Part shown: piece after piece, positions 48,516-58,828 of the stretch
Layout: each line of letters starts with the position of its first letter
Position numbering within the stretch: the stretch's first letter is position 1
Source: Trematomus loennbergii
Lineage: Eukaryota; Chordata; Actinopteri; Perciformes; Nototheniidae
Assembly (NCBI GenBank): GCA_012861695.1
Contig: JAAOOA010000116.1
Location: forward strand, 25,638,970 to 25,702,969
Direction of reading: 5' to 3'
Length of the DNA: 64,000 nt
Position numbers and translations under genes: made by a program
The notes under the pieces: model-generated
What the model was told of the DNA's origin: nothing
The model's input: only the letters and a program-made list of their open reading frames with translations
The model's database searches: none

Positions 48516-49814
48516 ATGGAGCCAGTACTGGACCATAGGACCTGCCCGAATTGTCCGAACCTGATTTCGGGAGCCGATCCGCACCCCCTCTGCTTCACGT
48601 GTTTGGGGCCCGACCACGATGAACAGTATGGGCTCGACGCCGGCGTGCTCGGCCTGCTAGGCGATCCCGCGGTGCACGAGGGAGCATCGTGGGCAGCACT
48701 TCCTGGAGAAGATTGCCCCGCAGGAGGAGTCGGAGGAGCTGGATCTCGACGTCGTGGACATGGGCGATTCGGGAAGCGAGGAGACATCGTTCCGGTTCTC
48801 CCTGCCGTGGGGTGTTAGAAATTAAAATCAATGTTTTATGGCATGATTTAGTCTAAAACATACCGTCAGTTTAAAAGCAGTCAGATGAAGAACTCATTAC
48901 TTTTAGTATTGTGTTCACACCTTAAAAGGTGTGAAAGGAGGGATTGTTAGAAATTAAAATCAATGTTAAACAGCATAATTCAGTCTAAAATATATCGTCA
49001 GTTTAAAGCTGTTTTATTGTGGAAAAAACCCGGAAGTTCTCAGGAAATCAATGCCAAGCTTTTATTCTGAAAATCCTTTATCCGGTTAGCATGTGACTAA
49101 ATATTACGTTTTCTGAATGTAAAGTGAAAATGACTTGGAGTGTTACACACCAAAGCGTACGGACTTTAACACTACATCGATAGACGTTAAGATATTACTA
49201 CTGCTGAATATTAAATGAAGGTACAGTTGATCATGGAGTGTTTACACATTACGTGAGTAGCTATGACGTCAGAGGGGTTACCGTAAATGAGAACTGTCGT
49301 GAAAGTGTTTCTATGACTTCTAAACTAACGATTACAGCTGTTTATAAGGTATTAAATAGAAAGTCATGACAGAGATAATGAGGAGAAAATGCTTAAGGAA
49401 GTATGCAGAGAATATCAATGTCGAAATCATCTGTGCTCTCGCGATATCGAACCGGCAAAAGAGTAGGGAGGACCCACTATTTGCACAGCGGGAGACGACG
49501 AGACATGGATAAAAACAGCGGACAGAGGACCGCTCGCCCCTTTCCTTCGCTGCAGCCACCTCCAAGACAACACCGGCTTTGTCTCTCCATTACCCATGCT
49601 TGTTCTTCAACCACGTTACTTAATTAAACTACCCATTTGAACCTCTTCAGAGACTCCATTAGTCTCGTTATTTAAAGCTCCTCTCCTGGGCGCGAGAAGA
49701 TCACGATTTATCAACAGGGGCCAGACGGTCTCGGTTCCGATGATCGACGACGAGGACGCCTCGCTATCCGGAGGTCCAACTCTCAGCTCTGCGCGGATGG
49801 ATTCCCGGCGGTGA
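48516..49814 (+). pseudogene. DIRS gag-like frame, interrupted by an LTR
   Basis: Opens at ATG 48516 with a Cys-rich start (TCPNCPNLISG, then CFTCLGPDHDEQ). The frame shifts once near 48675, then stays open to the LTR at 48813, and the same frame resumes after 49716 to a TGA at 49812. Removing the LTR and one GGGG copy leaves the frame continuous, so the LTR inserted into a then-coding frame. Gag function is inferred from position only. Confidence 0.7.
48813..49716 (+). mobile_element. LTR-retroelement remnant (LTR start, PPT, full LTR) in DIRS gag
   Basis: Begins TGTTAGAAATTAAAATCAAT and ends ATCAACA, flanked by GGGG at 48809-48812 and 49717-49720. A second TGTTAGAAATTAAAATCAAT starts at 48945, preceded by the purine-rich GTGAAAGGAGGGA, like a retroviral polypurine tract. 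The simplest reading is the start of a 5' LTR, then a large internal deletion, then a complete 772-bp 3' LTR (48945-49716) with ATTAAA near its end. No viral protein-coding sequence remains. Endogenous-retrovirus type is likely but not proven. Confidence 0.75.
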
Positions 49815-50097
49815 TGACTCTGGCGGCGGAGCGTGTAGGTTTACCGCCCCCCCCACCGCTGCCACCGAGGCCTGTAAACCGCCTGAGATCGGGGGTTTAT
49901 GGCCCGGTGCATCCGGCGCAGCCGACCTTCGTTTCGCCCCAGCTGCCAGAGGTATGGCGGTGTGTGGAGTTGACATGGCACCAGCCATTAAAAACGAAGG
50001 CCCCGGTAGCCGCCATGGCGGGTATCATTAAGGTGGTGGATCGCTCGGACACAACATGTCCGGGTGTGCCCCCCCCCTCGATGAGAGCCTGGCGGCC

Positions 50098-51100
50098 CAT
50101 CTGCTTCCGCGGCTGGAAAGACGCATACTTTCATGTGGAAATTGTTCCAGAGCACAGAAAGTATCTGCGTTTTGCCTTCCAGGGAATAGCCTACGAATAC
50201 AACAGGCTGCCGTTCGGTTATTCCCTATCCCCACGCACATTCAGCAAATGTGTGGCCACAGCGCCTCAACCGCTGCGCGCACACAGCATGAGAGTTTTCT
50301 TTTACATAGACGACCTCATAGTCATGGCTGGGTCCCGGGAACAGGCAATGTTTTGCACAGCACAGTTGATCACACACCTAACCAAATTAGGTTTTGCGAT
50401 CGATTGGGAAAAAGGAGCACCCCCATACCTCGCCAACAGGCGTTGTATTTGGGTGTGGTGCTCGATGCAGACGCGCTGCGTGCCACCCTGTCAGAGAGCA
50501 GACGTGCGCCCCTTCTCAGGGCGGTGCACAGGCTGCGACAGGGGGCAACAGTGACAGCTTTAACTGTCATGCAGACTCTGGGTCTCATGGCGGCTGCTCA
50601 CATGGTGGTCCCGCCGGTTACTACATATGCGCCGCCTGCAGAGGTGGTTCCCCAGCCTGCGTTTGGAGGCACAAACGACGGCTGGTGACCATCCCTCCCC
50701 CCCTCAGTGGGGGCAACCTCCGGTTTTGGGGGTCTCGGACCACCTCCGGAGGGGGTCTCCACTGGGACGGGTGACCTCCTACATCACAGTGTTCACGGAC
50801 GCGTCCGGAACAGGATGGGGAGGGACCTGCCTGAAGAGAGCTATAGGGGCGCTGGGCTCTGACAGAGTTTCGACACAGCAACCTCCTAGAGCTACGGGCA
50901 ATAGTGTTAGTCCTCCGGCATTTCATGCCTCTAATTCAGGGGAGACATGTAATGGTCAGGAGCGACAACAGCACCACAGTGGCTTATATCAACAGGCAGC
51001 ACACGAGCCATGGTCAAGGAAGCTGCTATACGCCTTTCCACCGCTGCGTCTCATTCTCCTCTCCTGGGGAGAGTGAGGCGAGAACGTCTGGCAGTCATTC
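50098..51100 (+). pseudogene. DIRS reverse transcriptase and RNase H, multiply frameshifted
   Basis: RT blocks are visible: FRGWKDAYFHVEIVPEHRKY, NRLPFGYSLSPRTFSK and the catalytic FYIDDLIVMAG box at about 50300-50333. RNase H blocks follow: ITVFTDASGTGWGG near 50785 and MVRSDNSTTVAYINRQ near 50950. The blocks lie in different frames with shifts near 50410, 50620 and 50860, so no functional polyprotein can be made. Confidence 0.88.
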
Positions 51101-51259
51101 TGGTAGCACCGAATCGCGTCGGGGCTCCGTGGTACTCAGAAATGACACAGATGAAGGTGGGCCAGCCCTGGGCGATCCCCAGTTCTGGGGGGCGATGTCT
51201 CAAGGGGCAGGTGCAATCGGGGCGTTACCCACTCTGGGCCGTCCTCTTCAGGCTTGGCT

Positions 51260-51760
51260 CCTGAGAGGGACAGGCTGAGACAGGGTGGATTGTCTGACAG
51301 CGTTATTCAGTCTATCCAGGCAGCTAGAGCAGAATTCCAGCATTGGTGTAAGGAGCGGGGAATAGAGCCCCTATCTTGTGAGTTGGGCTCTATTTTATCC
51401 TTCTTACACTTACTGGTGGACAGAGGGCTGGCGCATTCCACGGTGAAAGTGTATGCAGCAGCCATCTCGTCCTGTCATGAGGGATTTTGGTGGCAGGTCA
51501 GCCTTTAATCAACCACTGCTGTCGCGGTTTTTACAGGGGGTTAGGAGACTGCGCCCTGTAGTGCACGTCTCCACCCCGCAGTGGGACCTGCCCCTAGTGC
51601 TCGAGGCTCTGGCCTCGGGACCATTGAGCCTCTGGAGCTCTCCCCTCTGAAAGCATTGTCGTGGAAAACAGCTTTGCTTCTTGCCTTAACGTCAGCCAAA
51701 AGAGTGTCCGAGTCCCCGGCACTGTTTTTTGAGCACACTTTCTGCGAGGTAAGCGCAGCA
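51260..51760 (+). pseudogene. DIRS tyrosine recombinase, C-terminally truncated
   Basis: The N-terminal helical domain reads GLSDSVIQSIQAARAEFQHW and DRGLAHSTVKVYAAAIS. After a frame change, LLLALTSAKRVSE carries the first catalytic Arg. The His-X-X-Arg and Tyr motifs that should follow are absent, because sequence passes quickly into the internal complementary region. Confidence 0.85.
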
Positions 51761-51919
51761 GGGTGTGCTCTGTCAGCCGCAGCCCAGATTTCTCCTCGGT
51801 CACAACCGGGTTAAAGGAGAGGGTGGGGCAGCAGCTGCTGACCAGAAAAGCCGGTCAGGGACAGTAGGGTGGATTGGTGTTGGACGACAGTGCGCGTATA
51901 CATCAGGGCTCCACCCACT

Positions 51920-52018
51920 GTACCCATAGAGTCCAGTAGAGGGCGGAGCCTGTGAGAGATATAACGGGGGGTTACGTATTGTAACCCTAGTTATATAAAC
52001 ACAGGCGGAGCCCTCTAC
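51920..52018 (+). repeat. DIRS internal complementary region
   Basis: The first half (GTACCCATAGAGTCCAGTAG to GAGATATAAC) is the complement of the left tip. The second half (GGTTACGTATTGTAACCCTA to CCCTCTACT) is the complement of the right tip. The two tips are thus joined in one template. Confidence 0.92.
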
Positions 52019-52038
52019 TCAGGGCACTGTCTGTCCTG

Positions 52039-52258
52039 TTCCGCTCGCTGAAGAGAGGTATAGGATGGCAGTCAGGAGGCGAGGCCTCCTTTTATACGGT
52101 GTGATGCGCGCGCATTCAGGTAGGCCCGCCCTGGGCCGGCTACGTCTATAGAAGTCTCAGTGGGAGAATGCACGCGGGATAAGGTAGTACCCATAGAGTC
52201 CAGTAGAGGGCTCCGCCTGTGTTTATATAACTAGGGTCACAATACGTAACCCCCCGTT
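52039..52258 (-). repeat. DIRS right inverted terminal repeat
   Basis: Complement of 48265-48460 over about 190 bp, with a distinct outer tip (TTTATATAACTAGGGT, ACGTAACCCCCCGTT). Small indels distinguish the two arms, for example AGTATAGACG against CTATAG. Confidence 0.9.
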
Positions 52259-52266
52259 CTTGCAGT

Positions 52267-52808
52267 TAGGGATGGGTATCGTTAAGGTTTTAACGGTACT
52301 ATACTTTTATCGAAACCGCTTATCGATCCGGTCCTTTAACGGTACTCTTATCGATTATTTTGAAGGAAAAAAAAGGTAAATTAACTAAACAATTTGTAAA
52401 TAATGTGAACTAACAGAACTGTATAAAACAAACAAAAAACAAGTATTTATTGCAAAAATACAGTGGTACAGAGCAACAGAGGTGGGGCATACAGGTATTC
52501 TACAAAAGGCCTAACAGTTCTTCTGGAGGAAGATTAAGCTATACATAACATACCGGACGTGGGAATGTTCCTCGTGGATGGGGCTACAGAGCTACTAGAA
52601 AGACAGTCGAAAACGGTGCATTTCTCCGTCTGAATGTCGTGCACTTTAGCAAGATGTTTAGACAAATTGCTCGTGTTACCGCCCTTACATGCTAAACTCT
52701 TATTGCACTTTTGGCAACGAGAATCGTCCACATGGAGACGGTTAAAGTTTAACCACACCTTGGAGCGCTTCTATCCGCCGTGTGTGTGTGTTGCATGCAT
52801 GTAGCAAA
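52267..52808 (-). mobile_element. hAT fragment with BED-finger remnant
   Basis: Begins TAGGGATGGGTATCGTTAAG and carries, on the minus strand at about 52760-52640, a BED-type finger: WLNFNRLHVDDSRCQKCNKS and then NTSNLSKHLAKVH, with intact CXXC and H-X4-H-like spacing. The catalytic part is absent and the right end is lost at the Harbinger copy. A related start (TAGGGATGGGTACCGAG) recurs at 53348. Confidence 0.75.
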
Positions 52809-54267
52809 TGGCGCATTTCCACTGCAGCGCGTAGCACGGTTTAAGCGTGCCGTGCCAATCCCGGCCTGTTTTTTGTTGCGTTTCCACCAGGGCTCGAGCT
52901 TAAGGACGTCCCGTCGTCCCGGGGCCGAAAAAAATCGTGTCGGGGAGGATACAAATTAATTTTGGGACGAATTTGGGACGAGAGTTAAAATAAAAATACC
53001 CTGCTAACTCTACTACGACCGGCGATGAAAATGAAACTGACTACACGTTTTGTGTAGCACACAGTTATTAAACCTCCTTGTCAACATAAACACACACAAA
53101 GCATTTAGCAACCCGCAAAATACACACACACACAGTACGTAGCTACAGCTGTCAGCCAGCCGCACAGCTGTGATGTAACTACCATTTTTTTACCCCGGGG
53201 CGGTGCGGTGCGGAGAAACGAAACTTAACTTATGAAGCCGCTTTTGACGGCGCGCTATGCATGGGGGTTTCCAGACATGTCATTGCAGCTGAGATGAGAA
53301 CTCTCCATCGCATTTAGTCCTTAGCAATATGCTGCGCCTCTCCCCATGTAGGGATGGGTACCGAGCCCCGGTATTAAACGGGCCCTGGGCCGGAATTATT
53401 AAAGACAGTGGTACCAACAGTGGTCTTTTTATCGGTACTGGAGACATTTAAAACATATATGTCATATGTATTATTGCTACATGAACATTATATTGCAGTT
53501 TTAGTTTCGCCAACTCCTTTTCTAATATGCAATAAGACTACAAAATGCGTCTATGATGTATTTTCGATCTTATTTTCGATCTTTCCTATCCAGACGAGAG
53601 AGCTCTCTCCCCCGTCTGTGTGCGAGGGGGCGGGGCAGTTTGTAAAGGTCTCCTGACTGTGTTACAGACTGTCATCCTGGTTAGTGGTTACTCTGGGTTC
53701 TGTCTTCAGGACAGAGTGTTGGATTTTTTTGTTAATCGGATGAGACTTGATTGGATTCAATATTAGAGTAACTTTCTCGCTTGTGTGTTTTTTTTTTATA
53801 TATTTGGCCTTTGTTTATGTGTTTGGCTGATTTACTCAAATAAAAAGGTTGATGAATTATCATCTAATGATTTGTATGATGTTTTATTTATGTTAAAGGT
53901 CACTTTGAATGATTTTAACTAATGATAATGTAGAAAAACAAATATTTTAAATTCGGGACGGTCCACATTAATTTCGGGACGGCTTAGATTGTATTTCGGG
54001 ACGGTTCCGGGAGGATGGTGAAAAAAGTTAGTCGAGAGCCCTGGTTTCCACTAGGGGTAGTTCCGGCTAACGGGTACTTTTTCACAGTTTTTCTGGCCCT
54101 CCAAAATCGTGGTTCTTTCCAGGCCAACAACCGGGCTGACTATGCTAAACTAGTGACGAGGGGGCTACAACTACAACAAAAGTAACATATTTTACCGTGA
54201 TTTAATTGTAATACACGTTTCAAAATGATGCCGAAGTAACAACATACTGATACCGGTTAGTAAAAAT
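52809..54267. mobile_element. Harbinger-like non-autonomous element, copy 2 (split and truncated)
   Basis: Left end TGGCGCATTTCCACTG; the 54052-54267 part matches the centre of the 27553 copy (AAAATGATGCCGAAGTAACA, ACTGATACCGGTTAGTAA). A hAT at 52888-54043 splits it. The right half is missing, replaced by LINE sequence. Confidence 0.8.
52888..54043. mobile_element. Non-autonomous hAT nested in Harbinger copy 2
   Basis: Starts CAGGGCTCGAG; the complement of the right end starts CAGGGCTCTCGA. Exact 8-bp duplications GTTTCCAC lie at 52880-52887 and 54044-54051. The ends carry repeated TTTCGGGACGG motifs. No transposase is present. A further TAGGGATGGGTACC fragment lies inside at 53348. Confidence 0.88.
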
Positions 54268-56048
54268 ACAGCGTTAAGCGACTTAAAAGTTTGGAGGGTG
54301 GGCAACAATTTGACATGGGGGGGGCAGGTCGTTCCAGAGCCTGGGGGCTACCGCTGAGAAGGCTCGATCTCCCCAGGTCTTTTTCTTGGTTTTAGGGACT
54401 ACCAGCAGCAGCTGATCAGCCGACCTCAAAGCCCTTGAAGGGGTGTACACCTTTAGGAGGTCGGAGATGTACTGAGGGGCCAGCCCATTAAGCGATTTAA
54501 AAACAAACAATAAAATCTTAAAGGAGAGGTGTCATACTCGTAATTGCGATTAAAATAAGATTAATTGAGCACGGGTACTTTTTTTAAAGGAGAGGTGTCA
54601 TGCTTTTCCGGTTATTACCCGTCCCCTTGTGTGTTATGAAGGATTTTATGCATGTAAACGGTGTGCAGAGTAAAAACCCTCAAAGTACACCCTATAGCGA
54701 GTAAAACTCTAACACAGAAAATACCTCCCCAAAACGCCTCGTTGGAGATACGTCATTGTCCATTTGATTCTTCCGGACGGCATGATGTCAAGCCGTACCC
54801 GGAACGAAATGGACCAATCCGTGGAGCCGTTACGTTACGTCCGCGGAGCCGTTACGTTAAGCCCCCGCTGATTGGTCCAAATTGACCAATAAACGGACTT
54901 CCTCACAACACATCTGTGTGCAGGGAGCAGGCAGCTCAGATGATTTCTCCTCCCTGGCTGCAGGCTGATAACAGACAAATTCTCTCTGCAGACCCATTCT
55001 CACAGCGTTTATCAACCTTTTTCTTACTCAATATCAAGCCACACTTATTGTTTTTACTTCGGATGTGAGTTTGTGTGTGCTCAGGATGAGTTTGGCTGTG
55101 TTTCGCTATGTATCCTAAACAAGGAAACAACACCTCCACGGAGCTCAGCGCGATTCACAACGTCCCGACCAATCAGAGCACACTGTGCTCACAGGGAGGG
55201 TGGGGGCTGGAGCTTTTGGAGCTACAACGAGCGTTAAAGGCAGAGAGTGAAATTCAGTGAATACAAGTAGTTTACAGAGATGCTGTATGAGAAACCAATG
55301 TGAGTTTGGAAAAATGCACAGTATAAATCTATTTTAGTATACCTCAACAATGGGATTATGATCAGTGGAAATGGCCATGACACCTCTCCTTTAAAATTAA
55401 CTCTAAAATGGACAGGAAGCCAGTGGAGGGAAGCCAGAATTGGTGTGATGTGCTCATGCTTGCGTGTTCCTGTAAGCAGCCGAGCCGCAGCGTTTTGTAC
55501 CAGCTGCAGGCGTGCCAGCGAGGTCTTGTTTAGGCCGGCATAAAGTGCATTACAGTAATCTAGACGCGTAGAAACAAAGGCATGAATTACACGCTCAAAG
55601 TCTAAAAAGGATAAAACCGGTTTAATTTTGGACAGGAGCCTCAAGTGATAAAAACTGGACTTAACCACAGAGTTGATCTGTTTATCTAATTTAAAAGCAC
55701 TGTTGATTTTGACGCCCAGATTTGTGACCATGGGTTTTGCATATGGTTGCAGGGAACCCAGGTCAATGGAAGGGACATCACTATTTGGTCCAAACACAAT
55801 GACCTCCGTTTTGCTCTCATTTATGTTAAAGTTAACATAAATGTTTAGCGCCATCCAGGCCTTTATGTCATTAAGACAGTCAACCAGGGGCATCAGAGAG
55901 CTGTCACCAAGCCTAACAGAGAAGGATCTCTGGGACAAATAGGACCTGAACCACTCTAAGGCAGTGCCCCTGATACCCACAAAGTGCTCTAGACGAGAGA
56001 TAACAATGGATTGGTCAATCCTATCAAAGGCAGCTGTGAGGTCTAACC
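54268..56048 (-). pseudogene. L2-like LINE reverse transcriptase, internally deleted and interrupted
   Basis: Minus-strand RT starts near 56048 with LDLTAAFDRIDQSIVISRL (motif A) and reads on through RGTALEWFRSYLSQRSFSV. After SSLMPLV it jumps to DCLNDIKAWM, so the GVPQGS and YADD catalytic blocks are deleted. It then continues through LDYCNALYAGL and HWLPVHFRVNFK. A TTAA element (54522-55390) splits it, after which the C-terminus (FVFKSLNGLAPQYISDLL, GDRAFSAVAPRLWNDLP) ends at 54283. L2-type assignment is by family resemblance. Confidence 0.88.
54522..55390 (+). mobile_element. TTAA-target DNA transposon, copy 2, inside LINE
   Basis: Ends AGGAGAGGTGTCAT and ATGACACCTCTCCT, flanked by TTAA at 54518-54521 and 55391-55394. 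The LINE frame is continuous when the element and one TTAA are discounted. The left terminus is doubled: a second AAAGGAGAGGTGTCATGC begins at 54587, about 67 bp in. Confidence 0.9.
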
Positions 56049-57064
56049 CCTAGTTTCCACCGGGTCCGTCTGCGTCGCGGTTTTGGTCCGACCTCCTCTA
56101 GCGTCATAACCCACCGGGCGCGTTCCAGAAGCGGAGCGTCGTGCATGCAGGCTCGCAGTTTTGTTATTGATTTGGTCATATTTCCTGGACAGGCTACTTT
56201 GTACAGACAAAGTTAATAATAACTGTAATATTCCAGTTATAAACGACATGAATCAAAGATGTGTTGCTGTATTTTAGTGGTAAAAAAATGCATTCATCAT
56301 CATAATTATTCTATATATAATTTACACAGTGCCTGTAAACCGGAGGAGAACGCTGGCATTTCTCCTCCTACTTGAAATACTACGGAGGGATAGGGTCTGC
56401 AAAATTAGGGAAAGGACAAATTGAGGCTTAAAAATATGAGAAGACTGATCAATACCTCCATAATCTTCAGTGTGGTTAGCTATGAATCTTCCAAAACTTC
56501 CAAACACCTTGTCCTGGACATAGTTTCTACAGTATAAACTGTGCAACAGTATAGTAGGCCCACACAAACTGCAGAACACCGGTGCTTTGGGAACACTCAA
56601 ATGATTTAATTCCCATTTAAAATCAGGAGACTAAATACGAACATTATATGCAGACACAGACGTGGTTCAGAAACACACAAATATTAGAAAACAGAGCATT
56701 AAGGCAACAAATCTAGTTTGATGGATGCTGTCAAATCTCATCTATATACAATAATATACGTGTGTGAGAGAGAGTGAGATGGAGATCTTTAGGTTTAAGG
56801 AAGGCAGGATGCCCTCAACAGGCCAGTTAGAGAACTACAACATCTGGAGGAAAAGAAGGAAATAAATTGAATGTGTCCCTTTTAGAATACACATAAAACA
56901 CAAATGTCAAGGCACAGAGACAGGTGTGCCTCACTAGAAAAAAGGAGGCTCTGGACACCTCACTCAGTCAGTCATATTTACAGAAAAAAAATCACACTGC
57001 CCATTTCCCTCCATGTCCTTTTAAATAGTGGATTGTGCACACAAAAAAGCTGTGTGTGTGTGTG
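56049..57064. other. Interval between LINE and hAT-derived exon
   Basis: Starts with CCTAGTTTCCACCGGGTCCG, which looks like a transposon end similar in style to the Harbinger copies. The rest is AT-rich with no recognised gene. It would include the 3'UTR of the minus-strand exon at 57065. Confidence 0.45.
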
Positions 57065-57571
57065 TTATTTGTAAAGGAATTTTGCCCTTCTCTCCTTCTG
57101 AGTGGCAAACCTCTCAATGACTCTGGTGTTGAAGTCAGGAATGCTCCTAATGAGTTTCTTTTGATTGACAGCATCCTGTGTCATGCTGTTCCTCAAGAAA
57201 GTCTTGATCCTTTTCAGAGTGGAAAAGCACCTCTCTGCCTCAGCCGTAGCCATGGGTGTCGCTACAAGAACCTTCAGAAGACTGACAGTCTCTGTGAATG
57301 TCTCCTGCAGATTGTTGTCAATGAAGAACTGGAGCAGAGTAACAGCACCACTGCAAGCCCTGAACTGGTCATTGTCATAGACGAGGGACAGTTCCGTCTT
57401 GAGCTTTGCCTTGTCCAGTAGAGGGTAGGCCTCCGCAGTTGTTTCCAGCGCTGCTTCAGGGAATGTTCGGCTGTGTTGCTGGAACAGGTCTCCTTGCAGG
57501 AGGGTGGAGCTGATGAGGTGTTTGGTGCAGGAAAATCTCTCCTTTGCGTGACTCAGTATGGTATCACATAC
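57065..57571 (-). CDS. hAT transposase C-terminal exon, intact 168-codon frame
   Basis: An open minus-strand frame with no stops runs from a TTTCATAG acceptor at about 57572 to TAA at 57067-57065. It contains AEAERCFSTLKRIKTFLRNS and then IPDFNTRVIERFATQKERR, the hAT C-terminal dimerisation motif (usually S/A-E-R-F-S-x-L-K-R-I-K). The typical LNALAMLSIEK stretch between the two seems shortened by about 11 residues. Because it starts at a splice acceptor it is an internal or last exon, either of an autonomous hAT or of a host gene derived from one. Upstream exons are not identifiable; the nearest upstream sequence is filled by another hAT. Confidence 0.7.
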   Translation of the reverse strand, partial: VCDTILSHAKERFSCTKHLISSTLLQGDLFQQHSRTFPEAALETTAEAYPLLDKAKLKTELSLVYDNDQFRACSGAVTLLQFFIDNNLQETFTETVSLLKVLVATPMATAEAERCFSTLKRIKTFLRNSMTQDAVNQKKLIRSIPDFNTRVIERFATQKERRAKFLYK

Positions 57572-57702
57572 CTATGAAATAATGCACAATGAAAAAATCA
57601 AGACATAATAAATAACAGAATCACCTTTTCACATCTATCAGTCATAGTGTCATTAGTGTCCCCTTATAAGATGTGTAACAAACAAAGAGCTTTCTTGTGA
57701 AT

Positions 57703-58828
57703 TAGTGTTAATTTTATTGACTAAAACTATGACGAAATATGTTCGTCAACGACCTTTTTTTCCATGACTAAAACGAGACGATGACAAGATGGCACCGACG
57801 GCAGTAAACAATAACTGTAACGAAATCAACATGCAATATCGTTGACGAAAAGTGACGAGACGAAAATGTAGTTTACTAAATAAAAACTATGCCAAAATCT
57901 CTCTTTACTTTCGTTGACGAAAAATGAGGAGACGAAATATAATCAAAGATAACGTTACATCTCTGATAGTCAGTTTTTCTCCAAGCAGTTCCATTTCCGG
58001 TGCTGCGGCTGGGCAGCAGCTGTGTGTCTGTGTTGCGCGCGGCGCAACATTTGAATTACACCGGGCAGCGGCACACTGTGAACTGTCAGGAAGACTCGGG
58101 TCTAACTCATGGTCTAACTAACCTTATTTAACAGAAAATAAAATGGCAACAACAGGGCTTGGGAGCAGTGGTCGCGTTAACCGAATACCCCCCGTCAGTG
58201 CGAGTGAGTGACGAGTTGTGTACAGACTCGACGGGTAATAATGGATTATGACGGACATGTTACGATCCTGTCCGTCAAAATGACTGACAACGAAAAAGTC
58301 TAACGCCACCACTGCTTGGGAGAAAGAAACGATGTGATATTTGGGCCCATTTTCGCTACAATGAGGCGGAGAAAAAAAGCGAATGCATTGTTTTATCAGA
58401 AGGGAAGCAATGTGGCCATAACACAGCTGGTAAAAACACCACAAACCTGACCAGATACTCTCTGACTGCAAAGCTGCATTCTTAATCATTCAACCTGTGT
58501 TTTTCATCAAATAAGGACAAGATATAATCTTATTGTGAAATAAATTTGACTAAAATGACAAATTATTGGTTTTGGCTAGTCTAGTTTGACTGAAATGTTC
58601 TATATAATCTGATGACTAAAAAAGACTCAACCGTTTTCATTGACAAAAAGTAGACTAAAATAATTAGTTTTCTTTGACTAAAATAAGACAAAATGCACAG
58701 ACTTTTAGTCGACTAAAACTTGACTAAATAAAAACAGGATGAAGGTGACTAAATATGACTAAAACTAAAAAGGAAATTTAACACAGGACTAAAATTAAAT
58801 TAAAAAATAGCTGACGAAATTAACACTA
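57703..58828 (+). mobile_element. Non-autonomous hAT, family 1, copy 2
   Basis: TAGTGTTAATTTTATTG start and GAAATTAACACTA end with exact 8-bp duplications TTGTGAAT at 57695-57702 and 58829-58836. The plus-strand centre (about 58333-58470) keeps a BED-finger-like frame: [20 protein letters not shown], then [16 protein letters not shown]. It is 65 bp longer than the 22874 copy, which lacks pieces such as CGACAACGAAAAAGTCTAAC. Confidence 0.93.

Larger units (their letters stand above)
48265..52258 (+). mobile_element. DIRS-type tyrosine-recombinase retrotransposon, degenerate
   Basis: Inverted terminal repeats 48265-48460 and 52039-52258 are complementary, and an internal complementary region at 51920-52018 joins the complements of both tips. 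This is the diagnostic DIRS layout used to form a circular intermediate. Order: gag-like frame from 48516, reverse transcriptase and RNase H (about 50098-51100), then the N-terminal part of a tyrosine recombinase (51260-51760). The pol frame shifts several times and the recombinase C-terminus is missing. An LTR is inserted in gag at 48813-49716. Both tips meet GTT. Confidence 0.92.

Noticed and set aside
49811..50554. Reading the 247-residue frame as a complete gene
   Set aside because: Only its middle is reverse transcriptase; both ends are out of frame with the DIRS polyprotein, so it is a fragment of a broken element.
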